Shown here: positions 8,999 to 16,489 of the stretch, one piece after another | How positions within the stretch are numbered: the first letter of the stretch is position 1 | Layout: every line of letters begins with the position of its first letter | NCBI GenBank assembly: GCA_903970445.1 | Contig: CAJCIP010000011.1 | Span: forward strand, 1-64,000 | DNA: 64,000 nt | Direction of reading: 5' to 3' | Source of the DNA: Verrucomicrobia bacterium Tous-C9LFEB | Lineage (GTDB): Bacteria; Acidobacteriota; Terriglobia; Terriglobales; Acidobacteriaceae | Program-made: the position numbers and the translations under genes | Notes under the pieces: model-generated | The model's input: only the letters and a program-made list of their open reading frames with translations | The model's database searches: none | Told to the model about the DNA's origin: nothing

Positions 8999-9247
8999 GT
9001 GACAAACGAGCACGAAAACCAGGACAGAGCCAGACCTGATGCTATCCAGTGGAAGCTGGGTTTCGGGGGCGAGCATAAGAACAGCATCGTCTGGCGCTGT
9101 GACGCGTTGCGCGCCGGCAGGCTCTATAACCGCAGCTTGTTTGGAACACGCGAAGAAGCCGAGCAATTCGCGCAGAATATGCGCCGCGTAGAACCAGACC
9201 AGATGTTCAACGTTGAGGCGATTAAGGCCAGCACAGTCTGGAATTAG
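8999..9247 (+). CDS. Small conserved hypothetical protein
   Basis: An 82-residue soluble protein starting at GTG 8999 and ending STVWN. I do not recognise a named family. It is mixed alpha/beta, with no membrane segment and no cysteine pairs. It contains an aromatic IQWKLGFGGEHKNSIVWRCD strand segment and a helix, FGTREEAEQFAQNMRRVEPD, reminiscent of small proteins with a WR-type beta-hairpin. It sits between dnaK and the DNA glycosylase gene with its own hairpin terminator, and its codon use matches the neighbours, so I take it as a real gene. Membership of the heat-shock group is possible but unproven. Confidence 0.65.
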   Translation: MTNEHENQDRARPDAIQWKLGFGGEHKNSIVWRCDALRAGRLYNRSLFGTREEAEQFAQNMRRVEPDQMFNVEAIKASTVWN

Positions 9248-9264
9248 GCTAAACGAAGATCAGG

Positions 9265-9288
9265 CCGCAGCCGCTTAGGCGGCTGCGG
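9265..9288 (+). terminator. Hairpin terminator after the 82-residue protein gene
   Basis: Perfect 10-bp stem CCGCAGCCGC / GCGGCTGCGG with a TTAG loop, followed by TTCCTG. The T-tract is weak, but the stem is very stable and lies 17 bases after the stop codon. Confidence 0.75.
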
Positions 9289-9327
9289 TTCCTGCGTCTG
9301 ACGACTTGAAAACATCGAGGAAAGAAC

Positions 9328-10323
9328 GTGCCTGAGGGTAATGAGATTCATCGCTGGGCAGACCGGCACAATGCGGCGTTCGCCGGGCGGACGCTGAATG
9401 TTCTGCCGGGGCCGAACCATCGCTTTCACGATGCGCATATGGTGGATGGAAAGAAGCTGCGCCGCGTCATTGCAGTCGGCAAGCACCTCGGATATGAGTT
9501 TGGCGACGATCTAATCCTGCATGTGCACCTGGGCCGATTTGGAGACTGGACAGAAGGGTGCGGCAAGTTGCCCGAGCCAAAGGGCGCGTTGCGGGCCATC
9601 CTGCAGCGCGCTGGTTCCAGCAAAACACACCGCAGTGTCAAAGGGCAGCCGCACAATCTGCGCTGTCAGGCAGATGATGGAACACAACCGTTTCCGGCCG
9701 AGGACGTGCAATGGATCGAGTTGCGCGGGCCGACAGACTGCAGCGTCTATGATCGAGCGAAGTGGGAGAAGCTGTTGGAGCGCCTCGGGCCGGATCCGTT
9801 GGGCGTTGAGCCAAAGGGTCACGACAACCCGCAACACTTCTACGATGCGGTGCTTGGCCGTAAGACGACCATTGCTGAATTGCTGATGGATCAGACTGTT
9901 CTTTCCGGTATTGGGAACATCTACCGTGCGGAACTGCTGTTCCGCCATCGCGTGAATCCGTTTACGCCGGGAAACGAGGTCGACATCAAGATTCTGCGTG
10001 CAATCTGGAAGGACTCGGTTCCTCTGTTGAAAGCAGGCATGGTCGATCGCCGCATCGTCTGTACTCAGCGCGCCGACAGGCCGAGCAGGAAGGAACCAGC
10101 CTTGCGCGGCGAAGAGCACTACGTATATCGAAGGCATGGCAAGCCATGCTTCCTCTGCGGCGAGCGCATCCTGCATCGCGACATCGCCGGACGAACGCTT
10201 TACTGGTGCCCCAAAGATCAGAACACGACTGCAGCAGAAAACAAGCGGGCGTACACGCATGGCATGAGCCTGCGTGCTGCTCGCGCAGCCGAAAAGCAGA
10301 AGCGCGCCGGTATATTCACGTAG
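9328..10323 (+). CDS. Fpg/Nei family DNA glycosylase
   Basis: A 331-residue base-excision-repair glycosylase/AP lyase starting at GTG 9328. Processing of Met exposes the catalytic Pro2-Glu3 (PEGNEIHRWADRHNAAFAG), which is closer to actinobacterial and acidobacterial Nei-like enzymes than to MutM (PELPE). The helix-two-turn-helix segment is DQTVLSGIGNIYRAELLF. A C-terminal zinc finger begins CFLCGERILHRD, but its last ligand differs: YWCPKDQ where CPxCQ is usual, so the site would be Cys3-Asp or non-metal. At 331 residues it is longer than E. coli Nei (263). It removes oxidised bases, probably pyrimidine lesions. Its place between dnaK and dnaJ hints at stress-linked expression. Confidence 0.9.
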   Translation: MPEGNEIHRWADRHNAAFAGRTLNVLPGPNHRFHDAHMVDGKKLRRVIAVGKHLGYEFGDDLILHVHLGRFGDWTEGCGKLPEPKGALRAILQRAGSSKTHRSVKGQPHNLRCQADDGTQPFPAEDVQWIELRGPTDCSVYDRAKWEKLLERLGPDPLGVEPKGHDNPQHFYDAVLGRKTTIAELLMDQTVLSGIGNIYRAELLFRHRVNPFTPGNEVDIKILRAIWKDSVPLLKAGMVDRRIVCTQRADRPSRKEPALRGEEHYVYRRHGKPCFLCGERILHRDIAGRTLYWCPKDQNTTAAENKRAYTHGMSLRAARAAEKQKRAGIFT

Positions 10324-10383
10324 AGTGAAGACTCCGCGCTTCCGCTATGTAGCATCACCTAAAGAATCAGAGACAAACGAACG

Positions 10384-11607
10384 ATGGCACCGACTCAGCA
10401 AAAGGACTACTACGGCACATTAGGCGTCAAGAAGACGGCTACTGCGGATGACATCCGCAAGGCGTTTCGCAAGCTTGCACGCAAGTATCATCCGGACGTG
10501 AATCCCGGCGATAAAAAGGCCGAAGAGAAGTTTAAAGAGATCTCTGAAGCCAATGATGTGCTGAGTGACGACAAGAAGCGCAAAGTGTTCGATCAGCTCG
10601 GTTTCTATTCAGACAACATCGACCCTGCCGCGGCTGGCGCCTACACGCGGGGTGGAGGAGGTTTTGGCGGCGGGCAGGGTCGCGGTGGCCGGGGCTCACC
10701 TGTCGATTTTGGCGGGTTCGACTTTTCTGGTTTCACCCAGGACGGCGGCAGTCGAGCATCCGAAAGCGGCGCGGGGTTCGGCTCAAGCTTCAAAGACATT
10801 TTTGGCAACATGTTCAACGGCGGTGGGAGGCAGGCACGCGGCCCCCAACCTGGCACTGATCTCGAGTATCAAGTGCAGGTCGACTTCTGGACGGCCGTTC
10901 GCGGCGGTGTCACACGGCTTGACATTCAGCGGCAGGAGCAATGCTCAACCTGCAGAGGCACGGGTGCCGTTGGTAAACCGATGGAATGTCCAGAGTGCCA
11001 CGGCGCCGGCAAAGTGACGCAGACAGCGGGCCGCATGAAGTTTGACACACAATGTCCACGCTGTGGAGGCGCGGGCAAAGTGCAAGCCGCATGTCTGACG
11101 TGTGATGGAGAAGGCGTTGTTACGCGCCGCGAGCCGCTGGAGTTCCGCATTAAGGCCGGCACGCGCGACGGACAGCGTATTCGGCTGGCAGGCAAAGGGA
11201 ATGCGGGCACGGAAGGTGCGGCTTCAGGCGACCTCTTCCTCATCATCAAGGTCGGCCCGCATAAGCTTTTTCGTCGCACCGGTGACGACATCCATGTCAC
11301 AGTACCTGTGACCGCCATGGAGGCCGCGCTTGGCGCACGCATCGAGGTCCCTACTATTGATGGCGAAGGCAGTCACGCGGGCCGAGCTCAGCTGAAAATC
11401 CCGCCCGGTACACAAACAGGACAAAAGCTGCGCATGCGCGAGAAAGGCGTGCCAAATGCCGCACATGAAGGTACCCGCGGCGACCAGATTGTCGAAGTGG
11501 TCATTGTCGTGCCGAAAGTGCAGGACGAGCGCTCGAAGGAGATTCTGCGCGAACTTCAAAAGCTGAATCCGGAAGATCCTCGCGAGGGGATGCTGGCGGA
11601 GGCGTGA
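10384..11607 (+). CDS. dnaJ: DnaJ co-chaperone (Hsp40, type I)
   Basis: A 407-residue type I Hsp40. The J domain (6-75) carries the HPD motif (RKYHPDVNPGDKKAEEKF). A Gly/Phe-rich linker (GGGGFGGGQGRGGRG) follows. The zinc domain has all four CXXCXGXG repeats: CSTCRGTG, CPECHGAG, CPRCGGAG, CLTCDGEG. The C-terminal peptide-binding beta domains include GDLFLIIKVGPHKLFRR. It delivers unfolded clients to DnaK and stimulates ATP hydrolysis. It lies 60 bases after the glycosylase gene on the same strand. GrpE, the third partner, is not seen in this window. Confidence 0.96.
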   Translation: MAPTQQKDYYGTLGVKKTATADDIRKAFRKLARKYHPDVNPGDKKAEEKFKEISEANDVLSDDKKRKVFDQLGFYSDNIDPAAAGAYTRGGGGFGGGQGRGGRGSPVDFGGFDFSGFTQDGGSRASESGAGFGSSFKDIFGNMFNGGGRQARGPQPGTDLEYQVQVDFWTAVRGGVTRLDIQRQEQCSTCRGTGAVGKPMECPECHGAGKVTQTAGRMKFDTQCPRCGGAGKVQAACLTCDGEGVVTRREPLEFRIKAGTRDGQRIRLAGKGNAGTEGAASGDLFLIIKVGPHKLFRRTGDDIHVTVPVTAMEAALGARIEVPTIDGEGSHAGRAQLKIPPGTQTGQKLRMREKGVPNAAHEGTRGDQIVEVVIVVPKVQDERSKEILRELQKLNPEDPREGMLAEA

Positions 11608-11820
11608 TCGATGGAGAGGCCTATGCTGATACGAAAGCTGAACACCACTCCTCTGAAGGTAACCGCGGCCCTGATACACAATCGTTCGGAGAATTAAACT
11701 TGATCACTCTCGATGGCGACGTTCACGGTCGCTTTCCAGACCCTGTGGCAGTAACGCGGATCTTGGAAGGATGATTGACTTGGCACAGTAGAGTTTGTGT
11801 TTGCGAAAAACCGGCTAACC

Positions 11821-12789
11821 CTATGCACTCGGCAGCAGGTATTTGTTAGCTGCACCGTTCATCCTCTGGAGCGTCTCAGGGAAGACTCCCGCGAAACGTG
11901 CTCCTAACCACGCTTGCGGCGTGATTGTGATTTCCGCTCGACCTTGAACAACAGCGGTGTAAATTTTCTCAGCTGCGTGTTCCGCGGTTGTCGCTACACC
12001 CGGTGTCTTCGCGGCGAAATCAAACCAGCCGCGCTCTGCTTCTTTGTTGCCCACAAATTTTGCGTGATCTTCACCGCCCGTGCGCATGAGCCCGGGACAT
12101 ACGGTAGTGACCTGGATCCCTTTGCCGTAGAGTTCTGCAAAGAGCCCTTCTGAGAAGCCGACCAGTGCGAACTTTGCCGCCGAGTAGGGTAGCAGATGTG
12201 GCACAGCGAACTTGCCGCCGATCGAAGCGACGTTCACAATCGCCGCTCTCCGCGAGCTATTCAGCGGTGTCTGCACACGCAGGTGTGGAAGCGCCGCCCA
12301 GATCGTGTGAAACGCTGCAAAGAAGTTGATACGCATCGTCTGCTCGAAGATCTCCTCAGATTGCGCCTCGATCGGCCCCACCTCGATGACTCCGGCATTG
12401 TTGACGAGGATATCGACTCGGCCGAACCGTTCCATTGCTTCAGCGACCGCGCGCTTGCACCCATCTGCCGAGGAAAGATCCGCTGTGACGAGATAAAAGT
12501 CCTCCGGGCGGAGATGCGCGTGCCTCTCAAGCAAAGTCGCTTGCGCCCTTTCAAGCTCAGAGCCCGTCCGTGAGACGAGGACCAGCTTCACCTCACCACC
12601 TTGCGCGAAGCGGGAGGCGATAGCGTATCCCAGGCCTCGCGAGCCGCCCGTAACGAACACCACGGAGCCAGGCGCAATTGGAACTGATCGGAACGTTCGA
12701 ACCGCCGCAATCGCTATGCCGATCGTCGCAGCACTGGCACCGGCAACGCAAGCCGCCTTCAAAAGTGGATTACGGGAAGAGGAGAACAA
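11821..12789 (-). CDS. SDR-family oxidoreductase
   Basis: A short-chain dehydrogenase with the TGxxxGxG cofactor motif (VTGGSRGLGYAIASRFAQGG), NNAG (VDILVNNAGVIEVGP), catalytic Ser in IVNVASIGGK and YxxxK in PYSAAKFALVGF. An N-terminal hydrophobic segment (ACVAGASAATIGIAIAAV) suggests membrane anchoring. The frame is open to ATG 12885, but that would overlap the divergent hspR gene, so I prefer TTG 12789; this is uncertain. It reduces or oxidises an unknown alcohol/carbonyl substrate with NAD(P)H. It separates hspR from the dnaJ block. Confidence 0.85.
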   Translation of the reverse strand: MFSSSRNPLLKAACVAGASAATIGIAIAAVRTFRSVPIAPGSVVFVTGGSRGLGYAIASRFAQGGEVKLVLVSRTGSELERAQATLLERHAHLRPEDFYLVTADLSSADGCKRAVAEAMERFGRVDILVNNAGVIEVGPIEAQSEEIFEQTMRINFFAAFHTIWAALPHLRVQTPLNSSRRAAIVNVASIGGKFAVPHLLPYSAAKFALVGFSEGLFAELYGKGIQVTTVCPGLMRTGGEDHAKFVGNKEAERGWFDFAAKTPGVATTAEHAAEKIYTAVVQGRAEITITPQAWLGARFAGVFPETLQRMNGAANKYLLPSA

Positions 12790-12850
12790 TGGAAGGAACC
12801 TCAGGCGGTTTGGATGCGTCGAACGGAGAGAACGGGGTATCCTCTTCTCG

Positions 12851-13237
12851 ATGGCTACGAGACGAAAATCGAAGGGGGCGTACATGATCTCGGCGGTTGC
12901 CGAAATGTATGAAATTCACCCGCAAACTCTGCGTCTCTACGAGCGGGAAGGGCTTTTGCGGCCATCGCGCTCTGAAGGCAACACTCGGCTGTACACGGAT
13001 GAGGATCTGGAGCGTTTGGAGTTTATCCTCAATCTTGCTCGCGATCTCGGGGTGAACATGGCTGGAATCGCCATCGTGCTACAGATGCGCGAGCGCATGG
13101 AAGAGATGAATCGCCAGATGCAGGGCTTTGTTGATTATGTGCGAACGGAAATGCTAACGCGTGTACAACAGCAGGCTCCGCCGAGTGCCGGCCTTGTGCC
13201 GTTTCGCCGCCCGGTGAAACCAACAAAGGAACGTTAG
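12851..13237 (+). CDS. hspR: HspR, MerR-family heat-shock repressor
   Basis: A 128-residue MerR-type regulator. The winged-helix region YMISAVAEMYEIHPQTLRLY followed by EREGLL matches HspR of actinobacteria (Y.IS.AAEL.G.HPQTLR.YDR.GL). The segment LGVNMAGIAIVLQMRERMEE is the HspR-type alpha-helical region. I chose ATG 12851; an internal ATG at 12884 with GGGGG before it is possible but would remove part of the usual N-terminus. HspR, with DnaK as co-repressor, binds HAIR elements and represses dnaK-type genes. A HAIR-like site lies before dnaK at 6804. The repressor is detached from the chaperone genes by the SDR gene. Confidence 0.88.
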   Translation: MATRRKSKGAYMISAVAEMYEIHPQTLRLYEREGLLRPSRSEGNTRLYTDEDLERLEFILNLARDLGVNMAGIAIVLQMRERMEEMNRQMQGFVDYVRTEMLTRVQQQAPPSAGLVPFRRPVKPTKER

Positions 13238-13305
13238 GCCTATCTAAAATTCGCTCGTCTACACTACTAGGTGGCCCATAAGGGCAGGAACTGCTGGCGG
13301 CGGAT

Positions 13306-14490
13306 GTGATTCGGTTGTTGTTCCAAATGCTTTTCTGGGTATCAGTGACCGGGCTTGTCACTTCTTCCATTTACTGCTTCATGGTGATGGCTGCATCTGT
13401 GCGCTTTGGGCTGCGCCGCAAACGCGAGCAGCAATCGGCGACACAGTTCCTTCCGCCTCTCAGCGTTCTCAAGCCGCTGCACGGAATCGAAGAAGGCATG
13501 CAACGCAACCTTGAGACGTTCTTCGAGCAGGACTACCCAGAGTTTGAGCTTCTGTTCTGTGCCCGTCAGGAATCTGACAAAGGTTTGCAGCTTGCGCGAA
13601 GTGTCGGAGAAGTTTACCCACATGTGCGGGCGCGCTATCTGACCTGCGGAGAGCCGATACCCGAGTTCCACAATGCGAAGGTATTCTCGCTCGAGAAGCT
13701 GGATTCGGCCGCGGGTTATGACAACTTCATTACCAGCGATGCAGACGTGCGCGTAGGGCCGCATTATCTCCGGCACATGGCGCAGTACTTGCGTGATCCG
13801 AAGGTGGCCCTAGCCTCATGCGTCTATCTCGGCACGGCGCATGAAGGAGCAGGATTCGCATCGCAACTGGATGCGGTGGGCAAGAGTGTAGAGATGACTT
13901 CGGGCGTCCTTGTTGCGGATATGCTTGAAGGCACAAAGTTCGCACTCGGTGCGACGATGGCTGTGCGCCGGCAGAGTTTCCAGGATGTGGGTGGATTCAG
14001 CGAGCTAGGCCAGTTCTATGCAGATGATTTTGTTTTGGGAAATCGTCTGGCAGCACAAGGCAAGGGTGTACTCCTCGCGACCCACGTCATTCGCCTTATG
14101 GTGCAGAATTCCCCGTTCGCTTTGAGTTTCCGAAATCAACTTCGCTGGATGCAAAGCACACGTCGATCACGCCCATGGGGACATCTCGGCAGCGGCCTTA
14201 CATTTTCCATGCCGTTCGGCCTTATGGGACTGCTTTGGGGCCTGTCCACAGCACATTCGGAACTTGGCTTGATGTTGCTCGGACTCGCTGTTGTCAGCCG
14301 CTGGTTGCAGGCGGGCTCTATCCTGCTGGTTTTGGAAGACCCTGAGTGGCTGTACAGCACACTGATATATCCGCTGCGAGATTTGCTCGGGAGCTTGCTT
14401 TGGATCGCAAGTTATACCGGCGAAAACTTTTACTACCGCGGCAAAGTCTACAGGCTGAAGCAAGGTGGAATGGTCGAGTCCGCCGACTGA
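13306..14490 (+). CDS. GT21-like glycosyltransferase (ceramide glucosyltransferase / HpnI type)
   Basis: A 394-residue membrane glycosyltransferase starting at GTG 13306. An N-terminal helix (about 6-30) is followed by the catalytic domain opening LSVLKPLHGIEEGM. The D-D-D-QxxRW signature of ceramide glucosyltransferases is visible: ITSDADVRVG, FYADDFVLGN and RNQLRWMQSTRRSRPWGH. Hydrophobic helices end the protein. The family transfers a sugar to a lipid such as ceramide or a hopanoid. Hopanoid HpnI is the closest bacterial relative I know, but no other hopanoid gene is nearby. It converges on a GT39 gene with only 4 bases between stop codons. The lipid acceptor cannot be settled here. Confidence 0.82.
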   Translation: MIRLLFQMLFWVSVTGLVTSSIYCFMVMAASVRFGLRRKREQQSATQFLPPLSVLKPLHGIEEGMQRNLETFFEQDYPEFELLFCARQESDKGLQLARSVGEVYPHVRARYLTCGEPIPEFHNAKVFSLEKLDSAAGYDNFITSDADVRVGPHYLRHMAQYLRDPKVALASCVYLGTAHEGAGFASQLDAVGKSVEMTSGVLVADMLEGTKFALGATMAVRRQSFQDVGGFSELGQFYADDFVLGNRLAAQGKGVLLATHVIRLMVQNSPFALSFRNQLRWMQSTRRSRPWGHLGSGLTFSMPFGLMGLLWGLSTAHSELGLMLLGLAVVSRWLQAGSILLVLEDPEWLYSTLIYPLRDLLGSLLWIASYTGENFYYRGKVYRLKQGGMVESAD

Positions 14491-14494
14491 TTGT

Positions 14495-16489
14495 CTATGG
14501 CTTATTCGTGAGGATTGTCTTACCGCCCGAATCACCAAAATCTACGACAGGACCAAACGCGCCGAGGTCCTGTTTCCGCTGTTGCGGATGGTAGGTAAGA
14601 AGGAAGACACGCTTCGATCCTGCCCAAATCCTGTGAAGGTCGGCGTCGTTCAGAAACACCTTTGGTGCGTCTGGCCAGAAGCTGCCAAACCACGGACCAT
14701 TGACATGACCGTTCACGAGAAGCACCTGCTGTCCTGTGTAGAAGAGCAGTGTTGAACCTGCCGTCAGCTCACCGTCAACCACCATGAGATCGCCCGGCTT
14801 GCGGGCACGATCCACCGCTAAGGCAAGTCCCTTGGAACCCAGTATGGGATAGAAGCGGACCAGACCCTCGTGAGCGGCCAGCAAGACGCCCGTCATGCTG
14901 CAAGCTACGAGCAAGTTGGCTGCGTGGGTCTTGCCTCTTCGGCGCAACAGATGCGATAGGGGTCCGAGGCACAGCATGCATATGGAAACGACCGCAAGCG
15001 GCCCGCGAAAGAAGCCCATGGCCTCTCCTTTGAGATCAAACACGTGGCCGAGCGATAGATTGTAAAGATCAGGATTGGTGCTGAGGACCTTATTCAAGTC
15101 AGCGCCGGGCTGAGGCGCCGGCGATGTGACAGCTAGATATCCGCAGATCAAAGCAATGCATGTGCCGAAGGGTACGAGGAAGTACATCGAGCCCCGAAGC
15201 GCTTGTGCGGGTAACAAGCTGGGCCTGCATGCGCTATGAGTCAAACCACTCTGGCGATCTGCTGCGGCCAGCAATCCGCCCACCAGCAGAGCTAAAGCAG
15301 GCAGCGCGGGCAGATGGTAGTACTCCTGGCGCGACGAGAGCGTGAAGAAGCCGAGGATGATTCCAGCCCATAGCAGGAGAGTCAGTGCGGCTTCGCTGCT
15401 GCCAGTCTTAATGCCAGCCGCAGTCTTGGCCGCCAACCACGTGCCGCCGGAACGAAGCTCCTTCACGGCATTCACCAACGCCGCAGGCAGGAATGCGGTC
15501 CAGGGCAGCAGCCAAAGCACAAGCAGTAGCCAGAAAAGCGGTATGGGAACCTGACCGTAATCGTGAGGTATTCGTTTTCCGAGGAATCGGGCAATGTGCT
15601 CGTTGTAGAGGTAGAACCAACTCCATCCTGCATGAGCCGGAAGACCTACTCCGGCCGGCATCGCGATCGGTGGATTTCGCAACGCAGCGAGGAAATGCCA
15701 GGGAGCCGCAACCAGCAGGAAGGCAGTAGTAGCGGCGATTCGCGGGAGCTGCCAGAGCGTTCTCGTGCGGCGCTTGCATACCAGGTACAGAACGACGAAA
15801 GCAAACGGAAACACGACGCCGATGAAGCCCTTCGTGAGCAGGCTTAGCGCAAGCGTGGCGCCGAAAGCAGCGCCAGGCCACTGGGAAGACTTTTGCTGCT
15901 CCACGCGTTCGAGACAAACCAGGAACAAATGCACGGACAGCGTCATCCACAACGCGATAAGGATGTCGGGGATGTAGAAGCGAGTGTAAAGATACGGACC
16001 GATGGATGTTGCAATCGCAATCGCCGCGTAGAGACCTCCACGATCCGGAGCGTGCATCGGCGATGCGCACCGAAACAGTCTTACGCCAAGCGCATATACC
16101 GCTACCAGCAGCGCCAGAACACCGAGTGCGAGAGGTAGTCGTGCGGCCCAATCATGAATGCCAAAGACGCGCATGGAGGCTGCGGCTATCCAATACATCA
16201 ACGGGGGCTTGTCGAAGAATCTGATGCCGTCGACAGTAGGCGTCACAAAGTCGTGACGGCTAAGCATTTCACGCGCTATTTGGATGTAAACCGAATCGAC
16301 ATCATCCAACAGGCCTGGGCTGAAGAGCCCTCCAATGTCCAACACACCCCACAGGCAGAAGAGAATGGACAGGGAAGTCCAACTCCATTCTGGGTTCGCG
16401 ACGACAGCGTCAGTGTTGGAATTGCCTTGCGTCAAAATCTTCGTTCTTCGCCCGCATGTTATCGTCTTCGACTTTGATTGGGTTGTCAC
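14495..16489 (-). CDS. GT39-type membrane glycosyltransferase (ArnT/PMT family), copy 2 of a coupled pair
   Basis: A 664-residue polytopic protein with about 11-13 helices. The first extracytoplasmic loop after TM1 carries the ArnT/PMT signature (LDDVDSVYIQIAREMLSRHD ... FFDKPPLMYW). A soluble C-terminal domain (about 560-664) follows. Such enzymes take a sugar from a polyprenyl-phosphate donor and transfer it to lipid A, protein or another envelope acceptor. The ATG overlaps the TGA of the preceding gene (ATGA), so translation is coupled. It is related to its upstream partner over the whole length, which points to tandem duplication. Neither donor nor acceptor is known. Confidence 0.87.
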   Translation of the reverse strand: MTTQSKSKTITCGRRTKILTQGNSNTDAVVANPEWSWTSLSILFCLWGVLDIGGLFSPGLLDDVDSVYIQIAREMLSRHDFVTPTVDGIRFFDKPPLMYWIAAASMRVFGIHDWAARLPLALGVLALLVAVYALGVRLFRCASPMHAPDRGGLYAAIAIATSIGPYLYTRFYIPDILIALWMTLSVHLFLVCLERVEQQKSSQWPGAAFGATLALSLLTKGFIGVVFPFAFVVLYLVCKRRTRTLWQLPRIAATTAFLLVAAPWHFLAALRNPPIAMPAGVGLPAHAGWSWFYLYNEHIARFLGKRIPHDYGQVPIPLFWLLLVLWLLPWTAFLPAALVNAVKELRSGGTWLAAKTAAGIKTGSSEAALTLLLWAGIILGFFTLSSRQEYYHLPALPALALLVGGLLAAADRQSGLTHSACRPSLLPAQALRGSMYFLVPFGTCIALICGYLAVTSPAPQPGADLNKVLSTNPDLYNLSLGHVFDLKGEAMGFFRGPLAVVSICMLCLGPLSHLLRRRGKTHAANLLVACSMTGVLLAAHEGLVRFYPILGSKGLALAVDRARKPGDLMVVDGELTAGSTLLFYTGQQVLLVNGHVNGPWFGSFWPDAPKVFLNDADLHRIWAGSKRVFLLTYHPQQRKQDLGAFGPVVDFGDSGGKTILTNKP

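Noticed and set aside
9511-10260. 249-codon frame antisense to the DNA glycosylase
   Set aside because: It has no motif and the Fpg/Nei protein is intact on the plus strand.
13306-14490. Firm assignment as hopanoid HpnI
   Set aside because: The GT21-type motifs fit HpnI and ceramide glucosyltransferase equally, and no hopanoid genes lie nearby.
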